Source: Ceratopteris richardii
Taxonomy: Eukaryota; Streptophyta; Polypodiopsida; Polypodiales; Pteridaceae
Direction of reading: 5' to 3'
Assembly: GCA_020310875.1 (NCBI GenBank)
Contig: CM035417.1
Coordinates: 86,642,440 to 86,706,439 of the forward strand
DNA: 64,000 bases
Shown: piece after piece, positions 36,601 through 46,918 of the stretch
Layout of the letters: each line of letters opens with the position of its first letter
Numbering within the stretch: the stretch's first letter is position 1
Notes under the pieces: generated by a model
Seen by the model: only the letters and a program-made list of their open reading frames with translations
Told to the model about the DNA's origin: nothing
Database searches by the model: none
Translations under genes and position numbers: made by a program

Positions 36601-37862
36601 CATCCTCTTTCATTGAACCTAACTTGATAGCCTTTTTCTACCATTTGGCCTATCGAAATCAAGTTTTTGGTAATAGTAGGGACATGTAATACCTCTGATA
36701 AGCACTTTGCTCTTTGATTTCCTTCCAAACTAATATCTCCCACATGTTGAATGGTATGCTCTGAGTTATCACCTGTTTCCACATGCCCTTGATGCTTTGA
36801 GACTTGCAAATTACTAAAAAGATCGTTTCGACATGACATATGATTGCTACATCCACTGTCTACATACCATACATCTTCACTAGCTTGAGTTGTATCCTCA
36901 CCATACCTCATGGCAAGTAAATAATCATTCCCTTGGCTGGATGATGTGTTTGCATAATTACCTTGCCCTCTATAATTGTTGTTGTTGCTTTGATTCCCTT
37001 GTCTTTGAGCTCTATGATAGCATTCATTTGCAAAATGACCGGGCTTACCGCATACAAAGCATCCATTTGAAGTGGCTTGTCCTCTTCCACCAAATCTTGC
37101 ACCTCTTCCTCTACTGGTGTCTCTTCCACCTCTTTGACTTGCATTTTCTTGTTGTCCTTGACCTCCTTGGTTGCTTTGATATCTTCCTCTTCCTCTTGTA
37201 GCACCTCGGTTGTGTCTTCCTCTTCCTCTACCTGCATACAATAATTTCCCTTTGCTATCCTTGGCGTTATGACCACCAAGGTTCATCTCCTCTGTCACCA
37301 TGAGAGTGATTAGTTGATCAAAATCAGGAAGAGAGTCCCTTACATACACTGAAGTTGTGAAAGCCCTCCATTTTTCATCATCCCTAAGTCCATTTAGGGT
37401 GTGGGCGACAAGATCGTCATCATCTAGAGCACAACCGATTGACCCTAGTGCATCTGCAAGCTCTTTAACCTTTAATATGTAATCATTAGCACCTTGAGAG
37501 GGGCTTTTCCTAAGATTATTTAGCTCATTCTTGAGCTGAAATTTTCTAGCTTTTGTGGAGGTTGAGTACAATCTCTCCAAGCACTCCCACACCTTCTTCG
37601 ATGTATCCAAATCTTGAATATGCCCTACCATAGAGTTGCTAATATGCTGAGATAAAATGAAAATGACCCTTTTGTCCCTTTCATCCCACTCTCTTACTGC
37701 TCTTCTCTGGTCATTGGTTGGATTTACCTCATCTATGTAGGGTTTTGGCTCTCCACCACTCACAAGTCCCCATAAACCTTTCCCCATCAAAAAATTGCTT
37801 ATTCTAAATCGCCATGGTTGGTAGTTTCCTTTTTCGAGCTTCAGCATTGAGATCAGCCATGG
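33612..37862 (-). pseudogene. Copia G gag and pol
   Basis: Reading leftward, gag opens with KGNYQPWRFRISNFLMGKGLW, split as KGNYQPWRFRISN and FLMGKGLWGLVSGG. The RGRGR-rich linker and CCHC knuckle CFVCGKPGHFANEC lie near 37045-37090. Protease WYVDSGCSNHMSC is near 36840. The pre-integrase LWHKRIGHINLQKLKDM is near 36440 and integrase HTDVWGPTREASLAG near 36240. The RT has [20 protein letters not shown] near 35000, [13 protein letters not shown] near 34840 and YVDDLIITGSD near 34575. RNase [22 protein letters not shown] lies near 33930. The domain set is complete and in copia order, but the copy is broken. Confidence 0.9.
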
Positions 37863-38094
37863 TGCCTCTTAACTCTTTTGAACCTCCCCCTTGATGCAAT
37901 GAAGTTGAAAAGGATGGCTTTTACCTCAAAAAATAGAGCTACTCCTCTTGATGAAGCTTCGTCTTTGATTTGATGATGTATTTGCTTCCCCTTGTTGTTG
38001 AAGTGCCCGTTCTTTGCTTCCGTCCTTCAAACTTTGATGAAGTCTTCACTTCCCTTCAGTAGCTCCTTCTTATCCCTTTGATACTACACTTATA

Positions 38095-38106
38095 GCTCTG
38101 ATACCA
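38095..38106 (-). other. Primer-binding site of copia G
   Basis: The plus strand reads gctctgatacca, a perfect complement of the initiator-tRNA-Met PBS, one base from the LTR. Confidence 0.92.
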
Positions 38107-38107
38107 C

Positions 38108-38907
38108 TGTTGGAGGATAAACACTCCTATGTGCACAACAAAAGCAAATGAACCCTCCTAGGATCGTGAAATGTTTCAGACATAGCCTCTGTATTTTCTG
38201 CGTTTCTCTGAGTACATGCAGAGACTCAAAATGAAATTTTGCAGGCTTAAAGTAGACTCTAATATCTTTCAAATGAGAGTAAAATCACTCCATTTGAACA
38301 CTGGATAATGCCTCAACCATCTGCAACAAAACAGATAACTTGATCTCTTCATAGAGTATGAGCTAACTAGACAGACACTGTTCTAGACATTTCTCTGCAC
38401 ATGTGCAGGCAATGAAGCTGAGACTTATAGAAAACAAAGTAGAACAAATAAGCTTTCCAACAAGACAAAAATCATTGCAAATGGATTCCGGATAAAGGAG
38501 AAACAACAATTACAAGACCGGGGGGTCTGCCAAAAACATCTAGATATATAGAGTGTGTAAAAGTGAAATTTCTACAAAATATGTAGAGAACATCTAGTAG
38601 GGGGTGTGCTTAAGCAAGGGTGCAGTTTGGGCACGTATTTCCACAACTCTAAGTCATAATACAACTCATTAGAGGTTTTAAAGACCACATACTAACCTCT
38701 TTAACCAATTAAAAGCATATACATGTCAAAAGTGAGGTCCAATCACATCAAGAGGTGAGCTAAATCTTCTCTAATCAACTTCTTTCCATTATGGGCATAA
38801 TTGGATGTCTCCAACTCGTGGAAATCAGCCTCCTTTGATTGTGGATGATGTGGAAGGTTCAATTTGGGGCATGTTCCCACACTCTTGAGCTTGAAAAACT
38901 TTCAACA
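38108..38907 (-). repeat. 5' LTR of copia G
   Basis: This 800-bp repeat is followed by the target duplication tccta. Confidence 0.94.
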
Positions 38908-38954
38908 TCCTAGAGTGTTCACACACATCACTACCTAAATATATCAACAGTACC

Positions 38955-39756
38955 TACAAAAGCATACATAATGTGTATGTGCTTAGTATATGCACTAGAA
39001 TGGAATTGAAAGGCTGAATTCATAGCCCAAACACTAGCCAATGTTAGCCCCTAGATGCTAACCTTTGTAAATATTATATACCCTCAAACATCTTGCCGAA
39101 GAGGTAGACCATCGGATGTAACTCTTTGAAATTTATATACATCATTCCATCTCGGGTATGCAGATGACACCCATCAGAGAAGACAGGTACTAGACATGCT
39201 AAACTCTTTGGTCTACTGCATAGAGAAGAACATTTTGTTAAATTGAATTGTGTTGATATAGTAGTTGATTATATGTGCACTTAAGTGTTAGTGATTAAGT
39301 AATTCGGTGATTAAAGCAATCTGTACGATATCTATGAGCTTGTGAGGTTATCATAGATAAGCCTATTACTATGTTTGATAATTTAATTACTCATTTGGTG
39401 AAGTTCGTATGGAGAAACATAGGGATTAAGTTATCACTGAATTTTTCCATCCAAGAACCCTGTCAATATTTCAAGTTCCTTCATCGCATTGGACATGAAA
39501 GATGTTAACACCGACGATCCCATTGGGGAGTGGTTCCTATAAATTACATGTTGATAATGCATTTTGGAGAGATTTATCCAAAGTGCAAAAGTGACAAACA
39601 CCCCATTTGAGTAGATAGTGCATTGGGGACCCTAGAACATAAAGATAGTGAAAAGATAGTGAAGGCACAACCTCTGAAGGCAAGAGCACAGCAAGTGGTA
39701 GTATGAAACCACAGTACTTCCTTGTTTCCAGTTTGTAAGAGACATTAAAGAAATCT
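38955..39756. other. Spacer right of E2, nothing firm
   Basis: This continues the host DNA that E2 interrupted. It is AT-rich with no clear gene. It may include the leader or LTR of gypsy H, but no repeat pair or PBS was recognised. Confidence 0.4.
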
Positions 39757-40629
39757 TTGATGATGTCTGGTAAAATTCTACTCTCCGATAGAAACTTAGA
39801 CCTCGGTGAAAGTTTGGTGTCCATTAGATGTCCAGTCTTTGATGGTGTATTAGATTCTATCAAGGATTTTCTTGCAAATGAAAAGGCGCAAATCACACAT
39901 TTTGTGCAGCCTGAATCCACATCAAAAATTGTAGTAGATATCACAAAAATTCCTAAAGAGCAAGTCTTGAAGTTGGTTACAATCAGAGAAGGTTGAAGAA
40001 TGCCAATTGAAGAAGGTATTGTAGCAACATTCCCATGCTTTTGTAGTAGGAAAGCGTCCCAGATAGATGATCTAGAACCTATTCAACCACTCAATTTTCA
40101 ACTCCCACTAGGTTTGCCCTTCATTATTGATCAAGATTCACCTATTATGTCTGATTTCCAAGAAGTATTGGATGCATGTGAATACTTATGTCCTAAACCA
40201 ATGGAAGATTTATAGGGTGGCCAATAGAACAGACAACATGGAGGACAAATAAAGCAATTTCTAGTTGGCCTAACCTATGCTAAGTTCGAAGGATTTCCAA
40301 GAGATAACCCCGATGCTCATGTCCAAACATTCAAAATTAATTAAAATGTATTAGACAATCCAGATGATGATGAATACAAAGCCATAGTCTCCCAATCAAC
40401 ACTGATCAACGAAGCAACACAATGGTTAATAGAGTTTGAGCTCAATCACGTTCGACATTATGACGACGTTCAGAATGCTTTTCTATAATGTTTTTTTACT
40501 AAAGAAGAATGCTTCAAAAAGTTTTGATTTCCTATAGAACATTAGATAGGAAAGGAATCAAGGAGTGCAAGAGTATGCCACAATTTTTGGCACTCACCTC
40601 GGGTGGTTTACAAATGGGCTTCACTCACA
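39757..40629 (+). mobile_element. Gypsy remnant H, gag part
   Basis: The plus strand holds degraded gag-like sequence. Near 40280 it reads YAKFEGFPRDNPDAHVQTF, near 40400 QSTLINEATQWLIEFE, and near 40560 GVQEYATIF. These match the layout of a Ty3/gypsy gag (target-size and tryptophan region, then an EYA motif). Two short open stretches at 39757-39996 and 40000-40215 precede it and are probably the gag N-terminus, but I do not recognise them. It is broken in many places and old. Later parts of the same element appear near 43800-44490 and at 61754-64000. Confidence 0.6.
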
Positions 40630-43380
40630 ATTATGACAGGTGATGATAATATGGTGTATTGGTGGTATGACAGTGGATGTTTGTTACGTTGTTAATTTCA
40701 CACAATAGCAGTGTACTCATGTGATATTGTATGCATAATATTATAATGTTCAAGGGAAATAGAGCGGGTTGTTGCATGAATATATTCATTTTAATCATTA
40801 TTTCCCTATGGAATATGTTAGCTTGTGTACAGCTAGGGGTACAAGAGGGCACAAGAGGGTATATGAGAATAGGGTTGTCCATGTGTGAGAATATGTGTGC
40901 ATCGCTATGGTCCTAATTCATATGAAGATGTGCGAGCAAATTAAGGCATATACTGTGATGTAGATACCTATGTACATTCATGTTCATTTATTTGGGTGCT
41001 TGGAGAAGAGAAGATGGGGAGAAAGTTTGGCTGCTACAAAAATGAAAGAAAAGACTATATATGAATAGGAATTTACAACTTTTGTTGTGCTTCATCTTTA
41101 AATGGAAGTTTCCCTTTGCAGTAACAAAAAAAAAAAGAAATAGCCAGATAGGAATTTTCCATTACGTTGTTTTTTAGGGAAGTTGTTTTGCAGATTTTTC
41201 TCCTCTTCCTTTCTTGTTCTTATGTGCAGATATTGAATGACCCAGGTAAAAGAGAAAGGGAAAAAAAAAGGGAAGGCAAAAGGGAGAACGTGGCTCATTT
41301 TGTGGCCAAACGGTGAGGATGAGGAGGGATAGGGTGGTCGGAGGGAGTGGTGGGTCAAAAAAAAAAAAAACGTGAATTTCCCTGGCCACTTATGTTCTCT
41401 CTGTCTCATATTTTTCTCTCTCGACCCCGACTAAGGACAGGAGGAGAAGGGTTTCTTTGTGTAGCCGGGGGGGGCAACATCAAAAGCCTCAGAGGCAGAT
41501 ATTGCGGAGGAGAATGGAGAGCACTCTTCGAAGAAAAGCAGGGAGATCATGTGCTGAGAGGCAGGAAGCTATGCGCAGGAGGGAGTTCCTCATCAGTTGA
41601 AAGAATGATGTCCCTCGGTTTCTGGGGCCTCTTTCCTAATACAAGACTCCATTATCTGGCATGCTTATGTAGAAAAGATACACAGCGAGAGAAGAATCAG
41701 ATTCGAGTTCATATTGCTATGGGGAGGGAAGGACGAAAGGAGGAGGCAGTAGAGCGTCTAATTGGATTGACGTTCTAATTGGGTTAGCAAATGCAGAAAC
41801 GTTGCTGTTGAAGAACTCTGAGATAGGAAGCTGTCATGCAGTAAGGAGGAGACGACTCAAGCAAGGATCATGTAATTTTACTGGATGCTGAGGATTCACA
41901 TCGGAGAATTTTAAAGAGGACGACTCGTGACTGAATGAGGGATCAAAGTTGAAAAGACATTATATTTAAAGATAGTTGAAGAAAAAGCATTTGCAGATTT
42001 AAAGCAGAATGAGTTAATATTGCGCTATCTGTGCGAAGAAGAAAGGGTACAAAAGAATTGGTACGTGCTTTTATATATTGCTGCAAGTCCTTACTCAAAT
42101 AAATTCGAAAGTTCTTTTCCTGTATGGTTTTTTTGCCAAGCTATGAGTTCTCTGAGTATAAAACTCTGATAGAATAAAAGAATATTGACAAGTTATCTCT
42201 CGTGTATTTTACTGCACATTTATTAATTCAGCTGTAACATCACAGTATCATTGTATAATTATGCTGAGTTAATTTCTTCATTACAATACAGACTATGTAT
42301 TCAGATCTAAAGAAATCTCATTTCTCTTGAAACCGCTTTCATAATTTGAAGTTATTTTTGTAAACAAACAAATGATTACTTATAGACCTAAAACGCTTTA
42401 ATGTTCTGAAATTGATAGATTCATATTTGGTGCGGATCTTTGAACTTGTTTGTAGTAGCGATGCAACGTGGATTTTGAATTACTTTGATGCTATAATGAA
42501 CTTCTCTGTTTTATAAGCCCGCAAATCAAGATTTTTCTCTGGAACATGGCTTGTCTCTGTGTTTAGCTACTCATATAATGTTGAACTTGGCTTTTCTTGT
42601 GCATCTCTTCATGATATGTCACCCATCATTTACTTTGAACTCATGACTTTTTATTTTGATTGAATCACGCGTTCATGCTGAAAGATGCATTGTGTTTACA
42701 TGACATTCACGATCATTATGGACTTTGACTCTCAATCAATTGATATAAATGTTAAATGTTCGCTAAGATTTCTGTTCGTTGATGTTTCTTCAAGTGCATT
42801 TGTATCAGCCAATCAACCCATGTAGAAAACTGTCGACTGATAAGACCTGGAAAGTGGTACTACACATACAATGTGCAGTGACAGTGATGAACAATAAAAG
42901 AAATAGATTCCATCGTAAAGCAAAGTGTATTGACCATTTCTGAGTTGATGAAAAACGTTCAATCGATTTGGACCGTAAGAAATGGAATGTATTTTTATTG
43001 AAAAGGAACTTAAATGATACTTGTTTTTTGTTACATACTTTTCACTAAAGTATTCCAAGCTTTGCGTATGATTGAATCTCATTTCTTATAAAATTTTATT
43101 CACCACTTGAGTTCTAAAAAAAAAAAAAAAAAAAAAACACATTGGATTTCTGTTATGTGAAGAACGATATTCATTGAGAAATAAAAAGATCTGAACTATA
43201 GCTTGAAAAGTCATTCACATCCTCGTTATTTTGAATGTGATTCTCCGCACATGAAAAGAGTGATAGAATTTCTATATGATTTGACATAGTCATGAACATT
43301 TGATGAGGGTTTGTAGTTTAACTAATATTTTCTTGAGTATGAGATTCTATAATACACTTGATTTCTCGCTAAGAGCACTC
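40630..43380. other. Unassigned 2.7-kb stretch within H, with poly(A)
   Basis: This DNA interrupts the gag of H. It has purine-rich runs and several A homopolymers (41118-41130, 41265-41275, 41357-41370). A TC-rich stretch near 41398-41430 looks like a plant 5' untranslated leader. A long AT-rich part ends in a pure A22 tract at 43116-43137. No LTR pair, RT motif or recognisable protein was seen. The only longer open frame (41347-41778) has no family features. Possible readings are a retroposed transcript, an old insertion lacking clear ends, or host spacer. Confidence 0.4.
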
Positions 43381-44495
43381 TGCGTGTGCCATATTATCAG
43401 CGGTTGAACTGATCCACCAAGGTCACTTTCTTGGCACTCAGTGTGCACCCCTAAGCGCGCAAGATCAGGACCCCAAGAGTGAACCCGACGTGAAAGGAGG
43501 GGGTTGAGTGAAGAAAGGGAGGTTACAGGAAGTGACCACTGGAGGTGGATATCCAATTGCGCATGCGTTTCCTCGCCTCCTCCATCAAAACTTGGGGGTG
43601 AAATTTTGGACTTAGGGGAAACCAAACTTGACCTAGTATCAGCAGAGTTGGGTAAAACATCATTGTGTATAGGCACTTTTCCTTGGACTCAGAGGCTAAA
43701 CAATTTTGTGATCGAGATGACTTTATAGTTAGAACACAAATTTGGTGGATTTGCAGAAGGCCTTCAATGGGTAAAGATGGCCAAGAGCAAAGCTGAAATT
43801 GTTTTGAAATAGGTCTTTTGTGTAAAATGCAAAAATCAAGGCGTGCGGCCACAAACTGTGCTTTAAATGAGGTTTACCGTGTAATTTGTGAGAATGGGAG
43901 TCACTCCATAGACATGTGTCCATAAAACACTAAGACACAAAATCGATTAGCAATAAACATAATCATAGAGGAGTCTGGCAAACCTGTAGTGAATTATGTT
44001 TCCACTCATTTACGATACATGACTTACTTCTCCTACACAAACTTCAAGGCACCACGAATAGGAAATCACAATCAACCATGCAAGAATCAAGATGCGACTA
44101 ATACGACTAATCATGCATTCCAGCCACAATGTCATTTTTGTGGTGAATTGTGCCATATCCACTGCCATTGTAAAGATGCTCAAGAATATGAGAAACGAAA
44201 TAAGGATCAACAAAATCCAACAGCAAAAATGGTCATGATTACACCTACTGAAGATCAAACAACTACCATCTAGGCACGCTCCAAAAAGGTCTTGCAACCA
44301 GCTTCTAAAGTCTTTGAACCAAGATTCAAGGAGAAGCAGCGGATGTTCTCCAAGGATGCCAAATGGGCTCAAGATGAAGCTATCATTTTCCTTGATTTAG
44401 TATCGGTTACTACTTAGAAGGTAGAACCTCCTGCACCAAAACTATCGAAACCCTTAGCATTGGACTCATCTGAACCATCCATCTAGCACACCACC
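43381..44495 (+). mobile_element. Gypsy remnant H, zinc-knuckle region
   Basis: Degraded gag C-terminal sequence includes two knuckle-like motifs. One is near 43885-43920 (read as CNLCENGSHSIDMC, spacing 2-4-4). The other is near 44130-44175 (CHFCGELCHIHCHC, spacing 2-4-4). It ends at the ccacc target site (44491-44495) of gypsy I. It is heavily broken. Confidence 0.55.
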
Positions 44496-45391
44496 TGTTG
44501 CAGAGCTAAAGAGCGCACAAAGCAGAGAAAAAGACGGGCCCCAAAATTTTTTCCGATTTGGACATCATATTTTTGTATCATAATCATCCTTGTAACATAT
44601 TCCCCATTGTAAAGGCACTAGAGGAGTCCTCTAGATGCATTCCCATAGAAGAGTAGAAGCTTACCCATGTAAAATAGTAGGAAATTAGTCTTTTAGTGAA
44701 TAAAGTGCCGGTCTCTTGTGTGAAAGGACCATTTTTAGGGCACTAGTATATAAGTCAAATGTGACTCTTTGTAAAGAACTTTTTTCCATTGTGAGAATAG
44801 AGAGCACAGAAATTCGAATTTGTGTCTTCTTCATTCCTTATCTTCTTCTTCGTGAGCTTGTATGCATGTGTATTGCTTGGAAAGAGTGCTTGTGAGTGTT
44901 GTCTATCCTTGAAAGTGTTCATTTGCTGTAGGTAAGGTGTGTGCGAGGTGTAGGAAGTGCTGAAGTGTAGGAAAGTATTCCCGCGACTCAGTATTTTGTC
45001 CATAACTTGAAGTAGGAGTGTCAGAATTGAGTGAAATCACTGCCATTGGATGCGTCTTCTCGAGAGCTTCGAAACGCATATGCTATTTGCTATGTTTGGA
45101 GCTCGGAGCGGGGAGAAAAGTCCAAAATACTGACGGCTGCTGCACCAAGTATCGTTTCGCCATAACTGACAGTTGGAGCTTGTTTGGATAAGTCTTTGCC
45201 TCATTTACACTCTTGAGTAGTTCATTTGCATTGATCATTACATGATTGCATGTCCTCATACACTCGGCTAGGTTTGTATACTCTTTGGATTGATAATTAA
45301 AAGCGTGTATCCCCACTATATGCACTTGTGAGGGGATTGAGGTATAGTCTCCTTCTCCGCAAGTCCCTAAGTTGGTACTTAGGTCAACACA
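44496..45391 (+). repeat. 5' LTR of gypsy I
   Basis: This 896-bp repeat runs from TGTTGCAGAGC to GGTCAACACA and pairs with 60859-61753. A TATA-like word is at 44747-44754. One GTATCG word of the leader type occurs at 45148. Confidence 0.96.
44747..44754 (+). promoter_or_regulatory. Putative TATA box in the LTR of gypsy I
   Basis: The word tatataag lies about 250 bp into the LTR. It is the best candidate for the Pol II start of the genomic RNA. Confidence 0.5.
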
Positions 45392-45396
45392 CTTTT

Positions 45397-45414
45397 TGGC
45401 GCCGTTGCCGGGGA
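45397..45414 (+). other. tRNA-Asp primer-binding site of gypsy I
   Basis: TGGCGCCGTTGCCGGGGA is a perfect 18-base complement of the 3' end of plant tRNA-Asp(GUC). It lies five bases after the LTR. The same primer is known for Athila elements. Confidence 0.92.
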
Positions 45415-46033
45415 GTGACGAATCAAACCGAGGCATTCGTGTGATGGTAAGTAGCTTTTTTCATTGAAGAAAGTGGAGGAGTGGAAATTTTCTCTTCTTT
45501 GGTAAGTCATTTTCAGCTGCACTTGCTACTTCTCATTCTTGGAGTGTGTGTAGTGAGTTGTTAGTTTAGGGAAGTGAGTAGTAGAAGGAGAGTAGGAAGA
45601 GTGAGGGAGTAGATTAGAGTAGCTTTCACTTTTTGTCTTGATGTTTCATTTTCAGTAGATAGAAAATCCCAAGTATAAAACCCAAAAAGTATCACTTTGC
45701 AAGTCACTTGTTGGAGCAAGTATCGTGAGTGTGAGTGTCGAGTATCGTGAGCTGTGGCAGAGATCGTGGGCGAGGAAACAAGCAATTGGGGAGTGCTCAG
45801 AGCTAAGGAAAGTGACAAGGAGATCATAGGAGCTACCAAGGTGAGCTAACCCACCATTTTGATCAAAAATTTCTCTGCAAAGCAAGTTAGGAGAGAAAAA
45901 CGATCTGCGTCAGGTATCGTCTGAGATTTTCAGGGGGTAAAAGTTGTGTTTTGATTGACACAGAGAGTGAAGAGAGGAGAGTGGAGTTAGGAGATCAAAA
46001 GGGAAAAATCAAAACTTCAAAAACATTTGTTAA

Positions 46034-46800
46034 AATTTGGCTAAGGGTCAAGTATCGTTTTACTCCCGCGGTCGAGTATCGCGATACTTCACAAGTATCG
46101 TTTTGCTCCTGTGGTTGAGTATCGCGATATTTCCCATCGATCGTGTATCGTTTCGTGCCGATCGCGATACTTGGTCAGAGATCGTTGTCCAGCGATCGTT
46201 GATCGTGTATCGTGGATTGAGTATCGTTTCGTGCCGATCGCGATACTTGAGAAATATCGTGTGGTCAAAGATCGCGATACCTAACAAGTATCGTGTATCG
46301 TTTTCCTAGCGATCGTTTTCGAGAGATCAAGTATCGTCTGAGTCGAAGTATCGTTTGACTCAAGTATCGTCTTATTCAGGTATCGTGTATCGTCTGGACT
46401 TCAGAGATCGCGATACTTGATCTGTGTATCGTTTCAAACCAAATATCGTGTATCGTCTGATCGTCAGAGATCGCGATACTTACCAAGTATCGTGTATGGT
46501 CGATCGTTTCAGTTCAGAGATCGCGATATCGTTCCAGCCAAGTATCGTTTTGCTCAGAGATCGTTTAGAGCAAAGATCGCGATACTTCCCACCTACCAGG
46601 TATCGTCCCTTTCCAAGTATCGTTTCCCTTTGAGTATCGTGTATCGCCTGAGACCAGACATCGTGTATCGTTTACCTTCTGGTATCGGTATCGTTTCATA
46701 GGTGTCTTTGTTTGTCAAGTATCGGTATCGTCTAGCCGGTATCGCGATACTGGTCAGAGAGCAGGTATCGTGTATTTTTGGAGACAAGTATCGTATGCTG
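46034..46800 (+). repeat. GTATCG / TCGCGATA array in the leader of I
   Basis: About 30 plus-strand copies of GTATCG lie in roughly 760 bp, spaced irregularly. They are mixed with about ten blocks of the form GATCGCGATAC or GTATCGCGATA. The second form is palindromic over at least ten bases. Scattered copies also occur upstream at 45715-45775 and 45912. There is no fixed period, so this is not a simple tandem repeat. It lies between the PBS and the gag start, where retroelement packaging and dimerisation signals sit. Confidence 0.9.
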
Positions 46801-46918
46801 TAGAAATTCTTCTTCACTCAAATTTTTTTCCAACCCAAGTCTTCTAGACATTTTCGACCTATAGAGAGGAGTGCTTAAGACCCAAAGGTATCAAAGTCTA
46901 ATCAGAGCTCTTAAGTGG

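Larger units (their letters stand above)
32777..38907 (-). mobile_element. Copia element G, broken
   Basis: This minus-strand Ty1/copia element of 6131 bp is inserted in the 5' LTR of E2 with the 5-bp duplication tccta (32772-32776 and 38908-38912). Both LTRs are exactly 800 bp. In element order: LTR 38108-38907, PBS 38095-38106, gag from about 37860, protease near 36850, integrase, RT, RNase H to 33612, PPT 33577-33588, LTR 32777-33576. By eye the LTRs differ at about 43 of 800 sites (5.4%), near 2 million years at the assumed rate. Coding segments are long but broken, with a handful of breaks. The gag differs from that of A, B, C and F, so it is a separate family. Confidence 0.94.
30016..38949 (-). 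mobile_element. Short copia element E2, host of element G
   Basis: This is a minus-strand copia element with short 230-bp LTRs and the 5-bp duplication gtacc (30011-30015 and 38950-38954). About 2.8 kb remains when nested G is discounted, roughly half a normal copia. In element order: 5' LTR (32585-32776 continuing at 38913-38949 beyond G), PBS 32571-32582, a gag portion (from 32229 down), RT and RNase H (down to 30320), then PPT and 3' LTR. No protease or integrase is recognisable, so it is a defective copy. LTR divergence is about 7% by eye, near 2.7 million years at the assumed rate, older than G inside it (about 5%). Its RT is closest to that of element E. Confidence 0.9.

Noticed and set aside
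41347-41778. A 143-residue open frame
   Set aside because: Low-complexity basic start, no recognisable domain, and no gene context or codon pattern to support it.
43116-43137. SINE or LINE tail at the A22 tract
   Set aside because: No Pol III boxes, no LINE RT and no flanking duplication were found. It is kept only as a possible retrocopy end.
46037-46701. Several open frames on both strands of the GTATCG array
   Set aside because: They arise because the array words lack stop codons in several frames. The peptides repeat the same few residues and match nothing.
46034-46800. CRISPR-like or satellite array
   Set aside because: There is no constant repeat unit, no constant spacer length and no fixed period, and this is eukaryotic transposon DNA.
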